Assembly (NCBI RefSeq): GCF_020509005.1
Contig: NC_063015.1
Span: forward strand, 5,938,501 to 6,002,500
From: Fulvia fulva
Taxonomy: Eukaryota > Ascomycota > Dothideomycetes > Mycosphaerellales > Mycosphaerellaceae
Direction: 5' to 3'
Length of the DNA stretch: 64,000 nt
The first letter of the stretch is position 1, and each line of letters begins with the position of its first letter. Shown one piece after another: positions 22,210-33,837 of the stretch. The position numbers were made by a program, and so were the translations under genes. The notes beneath the pieces are model-generated. The model ran no database searches. It was given only the letters and a program-made list of their open reading frames with translations, and was not told the origin of the DNA.

Positions 22210-24506
22210 CTTGATGACTACCAATGGTAGTCTCTTGCGGCGATGACCCTCTGGATCCCCCTTCACGCCCCCCTTTCCTTTTGGACGTTTGGGCGGGCCC
22301 AGTGTTGATGCTGGTGTGCCGTAAGTCCCACTTCCGATCGCTTGATGACTGCCTTGGCAGACTCTTGCCTGATGGTCGGCAGCGTCAGGTTGACTACTCT
22401 TCGTCGTCCCTGCCTGCAACTGCCTTTCGTATTCCTTTCGACGCTAAGTCCTCTCGACTGTCTCTCACCATCTCGCGGACATGGCTGGCGGAGAGTCCCC
22501 TCCCGCTCCGAACTTTGGCCTCCCTTGGGAGGACGCTGCAGAGGAAACAGCTGTGTTCGTGCCCTTCATCACCTCCCCATCACACCACCCTGGCTCGGTC
22601 CGAACTTTGGACTTCTCTGGAAGGACGCTGCAGAGGAAAGAGTTGCCCTCGTCTTTCATCATCTCTTTCACCCATCTGGCTGGCGGAGAGTCCCCTCCCG
22701 TTCTGAACTTTGGACTTCTTCGGAAGGACGCTGCAGAAGAAACAGTCTCGCTCGTCTGTCTTCTCCTTCACACCTTCATCCCCTTGACTGGCGGAGAGTC
22801 CCCTCCCGTTCTGAACTTTGGCCTTCCTTGGAAGGACGCTGCTGAAGAAACAGTCAAGCCCCATGCCCTTTCCCGCCAGCTCTCTTCGGCGATACTGACA
22901 GCAAAGGCGCTTCGGCGTCTTGAACAGCGACAGCACCACAGGAAACAGCACGTTCGGTTTGGCTCCCAAGAGAACGCTCGTTCGATCCATGCTGAGGCCC
23001 TGGCTCACCAGCCTTGGCTCACCATCTTCATTGATGCAGCATTGCGGACTTGTAGGGCATGACCCGCTCTGCCTGCTCTTCAAGACACGATTCGCTCTGT
23101 CGACAATTTCATGAAAGCAATGGATCAGCCTTTTCGGGTTGCCAGGCACGCACAAACTCTTCAGTCCCTGTTCCGGCCGGGCTCACGATCTGAAGGAGCA
23201 CGCTTGTCCCACACACGCTGAGACTTTGGTCCACCATCTTCATTGATGCGGCGTTGAAGGACTTGTAGGGTATGACTCGCTCTGCCTGCTCACCACCACC
23301 CTTCTTCGAATGCAACGGTACTGCCCGATCTTGGTGCGTGGCCAACGGAGTTACGAGAGTGCTCTCGAACCACAGCCTATGACGGAGCCAAGTCCTGTGA
23401 GCACCGAGCTTGCAGGCTGGGTATGATGTCACCCACAAGGCATCGCTGGCGGTTCGACTCCGTCCTTCATGCTGATCGACCTCTTCTGGGAGTCTCGGCA
23501 TGTCGTTTCCTGAATGCCTGGAAGCTCTTCTGATGTCTTCCTCCATGGTTGCTCAGCTCGAGAGTGGAAGGGCCTGCGCTACCTTGGGCGGTGAAGGTGG
23601 CACTTGACGCACATCCTTGGATGTCTCTTGTTGCTCGCTGGATCCAAACTCGGCTGGATGATCGTTGAGCGGCCTCTGCTTGCATGCTGGGAGGTTGGCG
23701 GGAACTACTCAACAACTTCGCTTCGTCTTGGCCGGCATTGCTGACTTAACCGAGGCACCACGTGCGCCAGCTTCAACTTCGACGACTTCGACATACACTC
23801 CCTCCTCGCAGCAACACCCTCCCCATGCCGGCGTGAGCTCTTGATGACTACTTTTGGTAGACTCTTGTTGCCGCCGTGAGCTTGCCTTCCCCACCTGCAC
23901 TCTCCCTCCGCGCTCCAGAAAGCCAGCGTGTGCCCTTGACGACTACCTTGGTAGACTCTCGGGCCGCTGTGTGCTTGACTCCCTTGCCTGGCTGCACTCA
24001 TGATCTTGCTTCAGCAGCGTGTGCCCTCGTGGCCGCTGTAGGCGGGTGACTTGTTGTGTTCTGCTTGTGCTGCACCTCTCCCGTCGCCGGCGTGAGCCTT
24101 TGCCGTCTACTCTGGTAGATGCTCGTGGCCGCCGTGAGCTGACATTGCACCTCATTCCCCTTGCTTCCGTTGCCGCTGACCTTACCGCCAGACACGACTG
24201 GACTGACGACTTGACACCGTGGACTTTTCGGCTGCTGGACCACTTCGACAGTCTCAGCCCGTCAACATCATGGGCCAGCCACTATTCTGGGCAAGTCGAC
24301 ATCCCATCCAGGTCATCGGAGTTTGATGTTTCTGCTTCTGTTTCCCACATCATCGTGGCCGATGAAGCTTACTTGACTCCTCTGGGCGTCGCTTGCGAAG
24401 TCGTGAGCCGCACACATTCCTCCCTTGCAATCGCAATCTTGTTTCTGTCGCCTTTTCACAACATGGCCAGTCCGTCTTGATGACTACCCTTGGTAGACTC
24501 TTGCGA
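22210..24506. repeat. Dispersed short palindromic motif, six copies
   Basis: A motif TTGATGACTACC, a few spacer bases, then GGTAGACTCTTG occurs near 22210, 22341, 23840, 23937, 24099 (diverged) and 24476. Its core is an inverted repeat (CTACC/GGTAG). Copies near 23840 and 24099 share about 65 bp of flanking sequence bounded by GTGAGC and CCGGCGTGAGC. Read on the minus strand several copies stay open. Confidence 0.6.
22487..22860. repeat. Tandem repeat, 92-108-bp unit, four copies, open on both strands
   Basis: The phrase gaactttgg plus ggacgctgcagaggaaac recurs with starts at 22510, 22602, 22705 and 22813. The plus strand reads a repeated GGESPPVLNFGL...KDAAEETV peptide within 22481-23062; the minus strand reads a repeated CSVLPKKSKVQNGRGLSASQ peptide. 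Which strand is coding, if either, is not decidable by eye. Confidence 0.7.
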
Positions 24507-24619
24507 TGCTGTGAGCCGGTTGTTCATCTTGCACTTTGCCTTGGCGCCCTCCTGTCCTGTCGTCATGGCCGAGCTTGACTCCTTCTGGGCGTCGCTTGTG
24601 TGCCTTCCCAGTCTCGCCA

Positions 24620-24840
24620 GTGCAGCCGATGTTTCATTCCGGCTTGATTCTTCCTCCCTTGCTGTTTCTGCACTCGCACTTGCTGTTGCCGATGTTTCAT
24701 TCCGGCTTGAATTCCCTCCTTCATGCTTCTGCACTCGCGCTTGTCGTTCGCCGATTTTTCATTCCGGTCTGAACTTCCCTTCATTGCTCTTCTCCCATCC
24801 GCGCTTGTTGTTCGTCGATGTGCCATACCGGCTCTGGGAA
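24620..24840 (-). repeat. Tandem repeat, 62-bp unit, four copies
   Basis: The block cgatgtttcattccggcttga recurs at about 24632, 24694, 24757 and 24819, separated by Ser/Leu-type filler. On the minus strand it codes a repeated AGMKHR phrase in an open frame. The unit length is not a multiple of three, so frames change between copies. Confidence 0.65.
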
Positions 24841-27582
24841 AGCGCCCACCAAGGTCGACAAGAGGATCCTTGCCGACGTGCACCTTCTGGATCTGGATGA
24901 GCTTTGCTCGGCGCTTGCACGGCTCGCGCTTCTGGATGATGACGGAGGATGTTGGCTGTTGGCGAGTGGGCAAGACAGGAGAGGCATGTTGACATCCGCT
25001 TATCTCAGTACTTTGGCTGACTGCAGAACAGACTGGTGAGCAAGGTGTAGGCGTTTCAGCGTCATGGCGACAACATCCGACGAAGTTGCGACATCTGCAA
25101 GATACACAATGTTGCGAGCAGGTGGGACGCGAACGGCAAGAGGACGATGTTGTTGGAGAAGGTGACGGTATACAGTGCTCGTGTCGCTGTCCGCTCGTGA
25201 CTCTCATGGGTTGGAATCGGTGGGTATGGGCAGCGAGGTCTCAACACTTTCATCATGTTTCGACATGCTTTCCTTACTGTGGTCGTCCGTTGCAGTGATT
25301 CGGATCCCTGGGCCGCTTCGCCGTGGTCAGACTTGTCTTTGAGGTCATTCCGCAGCCACCCTCATGCGCGCACCTGGCGCAGACATCGCAAATTTGCTGT
25401 CACAGTCGATCAGTCGTGGCAAAGGTCACTGTTGGCGGCTTACATCCCCGGACGGAATGCGCTGGGAAGTGGTGCGGACAAGCCTTTTGAGGCATCCATT
25501 CATGATTGACCACCAACTAACCACGCCCATCATCCCCTTTCCTTCCTTCTTCCCCATCACAACAAATCTTCACCGGCCCGACTTGGCTCTTGCATCCAAC
25601 ATTAGAGATCCCTCGCTCCTTCCCATTCCCGCTCATCAACGAAGTGCTGAAGTCGACCGAGATGGCGCATGTTGTACGAAGTGCCCCATCTCACGACCAC
25701 CAGCATACATGTCCCAGCAGGTTGTCGCAATTGAAAGACGGCATATTGCAAAGATGGTGCTGACTTTGCGCTGGGGAGTTGGACTGCGGTGTTGGCCTAT
25801 GACATGTCAGCAGTGGGTGGCACAGAAGGGTGGTGGTCCCTTCGTGTTGGGTCATGTTGAATGTTGTTGCTCCGCTCGTGGCTATTCAGCACGAGGATAT
25901 GACGGCTTTTTGAGGGCGCTCAATGCTGGGTTCTGGGGGATCGTGAGAGACTTGACTCATTGGAACTTTGCATGGCTGGCCGTCGGCTACCTGAGTTCGT
26001 TTCAAGAAAGGTGCACACTGCCGGATCTGTGCGCTGTCAGCAAAGCTCGAGACAGACGCATGTTGTCAGTTGGACGGAAGGAAGTTGCTCAGAGGGTGCC
26101 TTTTCAGCAAGCAAGGTGAAGTATTATTCTGATGGCCGTTCTTGACGGCGTCTTATCATCGTTGCTGGGTCGTGATGCATGAGAGGGGTGTGGACTTACG
26201 TTGCGCTGCTGGCTCCTGGACCTGCGGGTGTTAGCTCTTTGAGTGTCGGCTTTTTGGGTGCTGGCTCTTTGACTCGTGGGCCATAAGGTTGGATCTGTGT
26301 CTTGAGCAGTGTCAGTAATGCTCAATGCAGATGCGATGTCTTGCGGGCGGGAAGCAAGTTGGTCAGATGGTGACTGATCAGCAACAACAGAAACTATTAT
26401 GATGGCCATACTACAGGCGTCTTATCATCATGGCTAGGTGGTTATGCACGAGAGGGGTGTTGACTTACGTTGCGGTGCTGGCTCTTGGCTCGTTGGGCGG
26501 TGGCTTTTACGCGCGTGGGTGATGGTGTCGGGTCTGCGCTGTGTCAGCGATGCTCCAGACAGATACAAGTTGTTGGCTGGTTGGACGGGAAGTTGCTCAG
26601 ATCGTGACTTCTCAACACATTGTGTGTTAACTGGGCCTCTGATGCCCAATTGCGAGGGCGTCTGATCATCATGGCTGGTCGCGAATGCAGGAAGGATATC
26701 GGAACCCACGTTTCGCTGCTGGCTTTTGGTTCCTCCGGCGTTGCTGCGTCGTTGTTGGCTCCTGACCCTGGCTGATGTCAGTGCCGCTCCCAATGCGCGT
26801 GCGACGCTTGCAGAAGTGATGGTGCCAGTCAGATTCGTGTTTTAATCAGCATTGACGTCTCGATGGAGACGTCTTTGCTTCACATCAACAGTTGCATCAT
26901 GTGGGCACGGGGAAATGTGGAAACGAGATGGATGGCCTACCTTCGATGTTTTGTTCCTTGGGATTTGGAAGCTGTGCCAGACTGTGTGGTGCCAGTCTTG
27001 GAGAGACTTCTTTCGCGGCGATCAGGCAGGGAATGCGTACATGGTTGATGTCCTTGATGGCCAGATGCATTGAGAGGCGTGCATCACGACATGAAGATGG
27101 CGGATGGCCGTGCTTGCGTGCCGAGAGGGAAACTGCGTCTGCAACAGATCAGCATTGCTCGACTCCGCAATTGTTCGGATGGTTAGGGATGTCGGGAAGG
27201 TCAGAAGGATTGAGCTTTCTCCACATCGCGCTCTCTACGAGAGACTTTGGTGAAGGAGAGTTATGCTTGATCATCATCTGGATGCTCTCGAAGGGGATGA
27301 GATGGAAAGACTTGCCTTGAATGCTGCGTGGGAGCCGTTGTTGGAGTTGCTGCCGTGATGCTTCTGGTGTATGTCGGTCGTGCGCAGCCTGAAGAGTTTC
27401 GTGTCGTATCTTGCGGCTTCACCGAGGTCTGTGTCCATCGTCAGCAAAGTCCGTCCAAGCACGAAAGGGCTGCTGGGCGTGGAGGGCTTGAGGGTCAGTA
27501 ATAGGTTTGGTGTCTGCATGGTGCGGATCTCGCGTGAATATCATGTGCATGAAGGGAATGGACAGTTGGGGAAGTGACTTGC

Positions 27583-27835
27583 CTTTAGATGGCCCACAGT
27601 GACGGGGAAAGTATGGTTGCAGTTAGAGATCTGTGTTTATGGTCAGCAAAGTCCGTCTAAGCACGAAAGAGCTGCTGGGCGTGGAGGGCTTGAGGGTTAG
27701 TAATAGGTTTGGTGTTTGCATGATGCAGATCTCGCGTGAATATCATCATGTGCATGAAGGGAATGGACAGTTGGGGAAGTGACTTGCCTTTAGATGACCC
27801 ACAGTGACGGGGAAAGTATGGTTGCAGTCGGAGAT
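27583..27835 (-). repeat. Two nearly identical 48-nt exons with GC donors
   Basis: Exons 27788-27835 and 27583-27630 are 16 codons each, ISDCNHTFPVTVGHLK and ISNCNHTFPVTVGHLK, differing at three bases. Both end at AAG|GCAAGT, a GC-AG type donor, and both are preceded by CTGAC branch sites. The surrounding 202-205-bp units are about 95 percent identical, the youngest duplication in the array. The unit upstream (27316-27428) also has a GCAAGT donor. Confidence 0.8.
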
Positions 27836-28668
27836 CTGTGTCCACTGTCAGTGAAGTCCGACAGAGCCTTGGGAAGACTTTGATGTATGAAGGACTTGGA
27901 GGTCAGATATGGCTTTGGTGTCAACATACGGTTGCACTTCGAGAGCTAGATCATCACACTGGGGAAAGAAGGGCGTCGTGCAAGGAGGAGACTTGCCTGT
28001 GTATGCTCTGCTGTCGGGACTCTTGTGGTGCGGTGCGAGATCTGATGGTCGCCAGCCGTGGACAGCATGGACAGCGAGCTGTAGCCGAAGGTGACGTTGG
28101 CGCGAAAGCGTTTTGGGTCAGAAGTGCTTCGTCAGATGGAGCGTGATCACGAACTTGCTGCCCTTCGAATCGTGGCACGTACCTGCTGGAGCATAGTCAG
28201 CAACAGCATCCATTCGATAACGAACGAACGAACGTCCAAGTCAAGAAACACCAGATGTGGCCACCCTGTGGAGCGATGGCGGTCGTTCTTCTGCCTTCGG
28301 TACCCCGGTGCTCTCCTCATCAAGACAGAAGAGAAAGGCCCGTGTCATCTTGGATCGTCATTTGGGATAGAGCAAGGCCGAACTCACCGGATTGGGAATC
28401 CCGCAAGGGGACTTTGGGTGTGATCTGCGGTATGCACATGTCAGCCCTGGTCCGACTGATCACTGTTGCATTGCCATTGGTATGCACTTTGGGGGTCAGA
28501 TCCCGTGTCCCGGGTCTTCATGCAGACTGCCCTACGCGAAGTGATCGTGCTGAAAGCTGCCGTACTCTCGGATGTATTATGCTCTGCTCTTGCGACTCTT
28601 GCTCGGACTTTTGGTGGGACAAAAGGTTCATCATGTGAATAGGAAGGGCATGGGGAAGGATGTCTGAC

Positions 28669-28734
28669 CTGGTTGACGAACATTGGACCGCTGTTGGCGT
28701 TCTGAGCTTGCATCTGCTCAATCTCGCGTATGAT
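28669..28734 (-). CDS. 66-nt coding micro-exon, 22 codons
   Basis: Acceptor ACACAG with branch GCTAAC; donor GTCAGA is weak. Length is a multiple of three and only phase 0 gives a protein-like peptide, IIREIEQMQAQN and on to FVNQ. The next exon (28388-28424) continues in phase 0 as ITPKVPLRDSQS. Confidence 0.45.
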
Positions 28735-28990
28735 CTGTGTTGTATCTTCGTTAGCGAACATCCGACTGGTTCCTAAGGTGTTGCGATCAAGATGTTTGTG
28801 AAGGTCAGATCGTTCTCCGCATCTCCTCCATTGAGACTGCCCAACGCGAAGCCCGGACGCGGACGGGTCGTGCTAAGGGCTGTGGTACTCTCAGGTGTGT
28901 CATGCTGTGCTTGCTGCTCTTGCGCTCCGCACGTTGGTTGCACAGAAGCTTCATCATGGAAATGGTAGGATGTGGACAAGAGCAGCTCAC

Positions 28991-29058
28991 CTGGTTGACG
29001 AAGGCTTAGTTGAGGTCGGCGACTTGGACCTGCATGTCGACCCACTCTCGAATAGGAC
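28991..29058 (-). pseudogene. 68-nt exon copy with a stop in the homologous frame
   Basis: This exon resembles the neighbouring 66-nt exon at 28669-28734 (REIEQMQAQNANSGPMFVNQ in its open frame): both end FVNQ and share the IRE...MQ pattern. Here the frame homologous to the intact copy has TAA. A different frame is open. It is either a decayed copy or read in another phase. Confidence 0.5.
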
Positions 29059-29314
29059 CTGTGGCATGTCTTGGTCAGCGCATTTTCGTCTGATTTTTGA
29101 CGTGTTGCGATTGATGTGACTTCATGCTATCAGGTCTGGGGTGTCCCTTTCTCATTCTGGGAAACGACTGCACAATCGCGGTAACGTCTCTCGGGATTCT
29201 GCTCTGCTGCAGGCTTGCCCTCGACGGGCCGTCGGTCGTAACCGACCGCTGCCTCTTGTATGGACGGAAACATCATCATATGGAGTCTGGGGCTGGAATG
29301 GAGATCTGGCTTAC

Positions 29315-29651
29315 CTGGGAGAGTAACGTACGGTCCGATATCGATGGTGCGAGATCTGCGAGAAGGCCGTGTCAGCATTCTGATCAACTAAAACCTGGCA
29401 GCTGGTGTGAAAGGATCGTGGTATGGTAATGATCAGATCTGGGGTGTCCCTCTCTCATTCTTGGAAACGACTGCACGATCGCGGTAACGTCCCTCGGGAT
29501 GCTGCTCTGCCGGCGTGCCCTCGACGGGCCGTCAGTCGTAACCGACCGCGCCTGCGTGGACGGAAAGTTCATCATGTAAAGTTTGGGCTGGGACTGAGGA
29601 TCTGTCTTACCGTAAAAAGTACTGTGCAGTCCAATGTCGATGGCGGGAGAT
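29315..29651 (-). repeat. Duplicated 41-nt exons with duplicated introns
   Basis: Exons 29611-29651 and 29315-29355 are both 41 nt, start ATCTCscrCCATCGA and are about 75 percent alike. The introns downstream also align (an acgacygacggcccgtcgag block is near identical). The unit is about 300 bp. Because 41 is not a multiple of three, using both copies shifts the frame, while using either one does not. Confidence 0.7.
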
Positions 29652-30153
29652 CTGCGAGGAGGAAGTGTCAGCATTCGTATTGGCCAGGACCTGTAAGACG
29701 ATGTTGGGGCTGCGATGGTAATGGTCAGATGTGAAATCCATCTTCAAGGAGACCGCCCCCGAGAGTCGCCTAATGCAAGCCGACGGTGACTCTCGGGTCG
29801 CACGGGCTGTCGTGTTCTCAGATCAAGTCTGGTATGGGATATGGAATCATCGTGGATATGCTGGGGGCAGGGAAAGGCTTTGCCTTACCTGGAGAAGTGC
29901 CATCATTTGGCTCTTGGTGTCTTTGGTCTAGGTATCTCACTCGTCAGCATTGGCCCTTCTCAATGTGAAGATGTCGAGCGGTGATCAGGGGAAGAAGCTC
30001 AGATCTGTTGTGTCCGTCGTCAACGAGACCGCCTTTCACCATACGGCCTCGCAGCGTGTAAGCTGTTGTTTTCAGAAGGTCTCTGCCGGCGTGGAGACTT
30101 GGGACGGAAAGATCATCATTGCGGAGGTGCGATGCGAAGGAAGATCTGCGTAC

Positions 30154-30552
30154 CCGAATGATCCAATTTCGAATCATTGCTGGCTTGCTGGAGCCTGTGA
30201 AGACCGGTGGTCAGCATCGCGGAAGGGAGTCCAGATAATAGGGAAGGGAAGGATACGCGGTGAAGATCAGATCTGGTGTGTCCATCGTCAGGGGGACCGC
30301 TCTTCGGGTCTAGGCACACAACTCCCAGGGTCCCGCGACGTGCAAGCCATATTCTCAGGATCTCTCTGCAGAACGCAGCGACTCGGTAGGAAGGAAAGAT
30401 GATCATCATTCTAGATGAGGAAGGGTGTAAGGCAAGGTAGACTTACCAAAAGAAGACTCCAGCTGGGTGATCAGTCGTTACTGTTGTCTTCAACTTGAAG
30501 TCGAAGACTTGTTGCGGTTCGGCCTCGGGAGAAGGCAGGCGGATATAGACGT
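30154..30552 (-). CDS. Two phase-matched exons of the array (30447-30552 and 30154-30194)
   Basis: The first exon (106 nt) reads VYIRLPSPEAEPQQVFDFKL and continues to a TG split codon; the second (41 nt) supplies the G of a Trp codon and reads LQQASNDSKLDHS. Donor GTAAGT, branch GCTGACC and acceptor TTCACAG bound the 252-nt intron. The agreement of phase and the natural peptide make this the best evidence that the array, or part of it, is translated. Confidence 0.5.
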
Positions 30553-32119
30553 CTGTTCTGTGAAGAAGTGTCAGCGGTGGCCCCATAAGCTGTCATCGAT
30601 GTGCATTGATCAGAATCGGGTCAGACGTTGTCCTTCTTCACTGCAGTAGCCCTTCGAGATCCTTTGGCGTGGTGAGGTGTACTCATTCCAACAGATAAAT
30701 CATCATAACCTTCAGGTTCGGCCATCTATCGCTTCTTGCCTGGATCTCGCGACGTGCATACTGTGCTCTCCGATGACCTTTACATGCTTGCGATGATGGT
30801 CTTCACGTTTGCGGGTCTTGAAGGCTGGACTTGTGCTCATCATTCGCGGAAGGGTTGGAGGGAAGGGGAGCTTACCATCGGGAGGCTGCCTTCGCTGTGG
30901 GCATACCGGGAAACCTGCTTCTGCTTTGGGACAAGATGTCAGTGGGCGAGGCAGACAGCATGTGGTGGTACCACATTGGCGAGGGTGAAGAAGGACAACT
31001 TACCATGGGTGTCAAGTAACCGGTCGCCCCAGGTGGGAATCTGAAGAAGCAGAAGATGTCAGCACTTGATCTCATCCCATCGTCTCTACTCGAATGTGTG
31101 TGATGGATGCGAAGGTCAGATAAGCCGTAATCAGCATCGAGGCAGCCCTTCAGTCTCAGGCTGCATTGGGTCGGATCACAAATCACTCCACCAATTGAAT
31201 AGATATTACACTTTTCGTCTTGAGCTTGGCTGCGCTTTCTGTCGCTGAGCTGCAACGGGCAATACCGGATTCTCTGTTGTGTTTTGCAAGGTCGCGCTGG
31301 GTGCCAAAACATGGCGGCTTTGATCATTCGCGGGTGAGGGTGTAGGGGAGAAGGAAAAAGCGCGTATACCTGAACAGTCATCACCGCCGTGCGCATCGGA
31401 CAAGCTGGGTGTCCTACGTGTATCTTCTGCCGCGTGCGGATGGAGTATCGAGCCGCCAATTTCGACGGTGGCGCGTATTTTCCATAGTGCGTTGATGGCA
31501 GCCGAGGCATGTCGTTCCTTTGATGACCAAATGCGGCGATTGGCGACAGCGGCACCTCCATATTGACACGACAGCGATGAGGATGGCGAGTATGTGGAGA
31601 TGTGTGTGCTGCTTGTTGTTGATGGCCTTCGTGTGGGTGCTGCTGGGGTCGGTCGGTTGAGCAGCTGCTTGAGGAGTCAGTCAGGTCTGTCGTCGTTCTC
31701 AGGACTCAAGCCCGCTGGTGATCAACTTACAGACATTGTGGAGGCTCTGTAGATCCTCCTCTTGATGGCGGACCGCGTGACGTTGTGGCGGGCGGGTGTC
31801 GTGCTGGCAGATTGGCTTGTTAGGTGAGGCTCGCTAGGGCGTACATCGGTGCATAGAGACGGCGGCGAAGGGCTTTCCATAGCGGATATTGCAGAGATCA
31901 GTGAGAAGATGATGGACATGTAGGAAGCATGCAATGATGGATAATGTTGTTGTGATGATGTGTGGTTGGGGCAAAGTCGAGGGGCGTGTGAAGCAGCTGA
32001 AAGTGTCTGTGGGAAAGCTTCCTCAGGCAGAACGGACATTATCTAAACACGCGCTCTCACACAGCTGCAACAACATCACACCCGCGATATCACCACACCA
32101 TCCTCCATCCTCATCGCAC

Positions 32120-32500
32120 ATGTCCTACCTCTCTCAATTCGAAGCCACATCCACGCCCCGAGCACCACCACCCACGACCGAAGCAAGCAACATAGACAAC
32201 ACCACCGCCAACCGCATCTCCACCGCGCCCTACAATGGCGTCGAGCTAGACCTAGGCACCATCGAGGCGATCCGCGCCGTCACCCCCGTCCCCGACCAGA
32301 CCATCTCCTTCCCTGCCTACATGCCAGACCGCCGGACATCACCATCAGACAACAAGCACCGTCCCGCCAGCGAGCACGACTCTGGCCGCGACACGGCGCC
32401 CGTGCGGATGAAGAGCAAGCTGAAGCACCTCTGGCGGTCGGTGAAGAAGAGCATGGCGCGTGGGGTGGGGAAGATCTTCGGTGGGAGCAAGGAGGAGTAG
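32120..32500 (+). CDS. Small orphan protein, 126 aa, basic amphipathic C terminus
   Basis: ATG at 32120 follows a CA-rich leader; the frame is open upstream but unlike protein. The first 60 residues are Thr/Pro/Ala-rich, the middle has a short VELDLGTIEAIRAVTP segment, and the last 30 form a basic amphipathic helix (KLKHLWRSVKKSMARGVGKI). It sits alone on the plus strand within the minus-strand array. No family recognised. Ends in TAG; the next stop (TGA) is about 20 codons on. Confidence 0.5.
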   Translation: MSYLSQFEATSTPRAPPPTTEASNIDNTTANRISTAPYNGVELDLGTIEAIRAVTPVPDQTISFPAYMPDRRTSPSDNKHRPASEHDSGRDTAPVRMKSKLKHLWRSVKKSMARGVGKIFGGSKEE

Positions 32501-33837
32501 GGGCAGAGGGAGAGTACAATGGCGAAGTTCGAGGTATGGGGGATAAAGGAAGGCATATCGCCGCATTGAGTGGCATTGTTGCTAACTCGATGAACAGAAG
32601 TCCTTCTACACGACTCTCTCGGCCGTCTCTTCAGATCATTGCGGCGGTTCTCCTGCATAGCGTTAGCACTATAGCGGCGGTGGCTCTCGCTACCAGTCTC
32701 GTGATAGGACCGTGCGCCCGGTCGTCTCTTCAGATCATTGGGGAGGGCGTTTCCTGCATGGCGTTTGCACTAGAGCGGCGGCGGCTGCCTCTACCAGTCT
32801 CGTGATATGGCTGTGGGCTCTGGGGCTGCATGGTTGGCAGCGTTGGCGTTTTCTTTGGGCGATGGAGGTGACATGTGTACAGCAGCGCGAGCGAGCTTGA
32901 AGCTGAAGCTCAAATATGATAGAATAGAAGAATGAATGCTCAAGACGGCTTGCCTGCCTTGGCTGGATATCAGATCGTGAAGCAAGAGCAACAATGCGTA
33001 GCCGCAGGCGCAAGGATACCGTAGAGAGTTCATCGAGGGAGCAGGTGCTGCACTGTCGAAGACCACTTCCTACAAAACAACTGTATTTGACTGAGGGATG
33101 TCACGAAACGCCCAAAGTGCTTCCCTATCCAATGCCCAACGCGGTATCTATACAAAAGTCCCGAACCATACTCCCTGGCACTGTCCTTTGCTGCCCCGGC
33201 TGGTTCGGGGTTGTGGAGGAGATGTGTGTGAGGAGAAGGGCATCTCTGTTGCAGTAGAAGGATGGTAGGGTGCTGAAGACTGCTGCTTTACTGTTGGCGA
33301 AGGCAAGATGGTATGCACTGCAGTGCACGGCGAGAGATCAAAGTTGTTCATGATGCGAAGCTGGCAGCTCTGCGTCGCGAACGAACCTCTCGTCAGACTG
33401 GGAAGCTTCCACAGTGACTGTTGCGGCAACTGAACGACTCGCAAACTCGCTACAGTAGGAGTTGAGGTGCCTTGCTGCGGTCACTCACGTTGGGGGACAG
33501 CTATTCAGCGAAATGTCAGTCTGGAGTGGATGATGGTCGGCGTTGGGAGAAGATCCTTCGAGAGGAGAGGGAGTATGCATGAAACTTCCATTGGTCAGCA
33601 TCAATGAGGCATGAGTACTATGATTGACAGACACGACCACACACACGGGCCTCAGAGCGTCGCTTCCCAGCCCGAAGTTGTATCGCCCAGCCTATCAATC
33701 TTCCTTCGCTCACCAGACCGCAACCCAAACCTCTCATCACCTTCTCGCCAACATTGCTCATTCGCCGTTTGAGTCTCTGCAGTACCTGTGCCGCCATTGT
33801 GTATGTGGTGTTGGTGTTCACAGGCGGAGACTTGGGT

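Noticed and set aside
22481..23062. Plus-strand ORF of 193 codons as a gene
   Set aside because: Its open state comes from the repeat units, which are open on the minus strand as well; no splice or domain support.
28500..30440. Intronic C/D-box snoRNA genes, suggested by RTGATGA near the donor and CTGA about 150-190 nt downstream
   Set aside because: I find no terminal stem flanking the two boxes in any unit, and the box spacing is long for ordinary C/D snoRNAs. Kept only as a conserved motif pair.
25985..31100. CRISPR-like array because of regular spacing
   Set aside because: Units are 200-370 bp, diverged, and bounded by splice signals; the host is eukaryotic.
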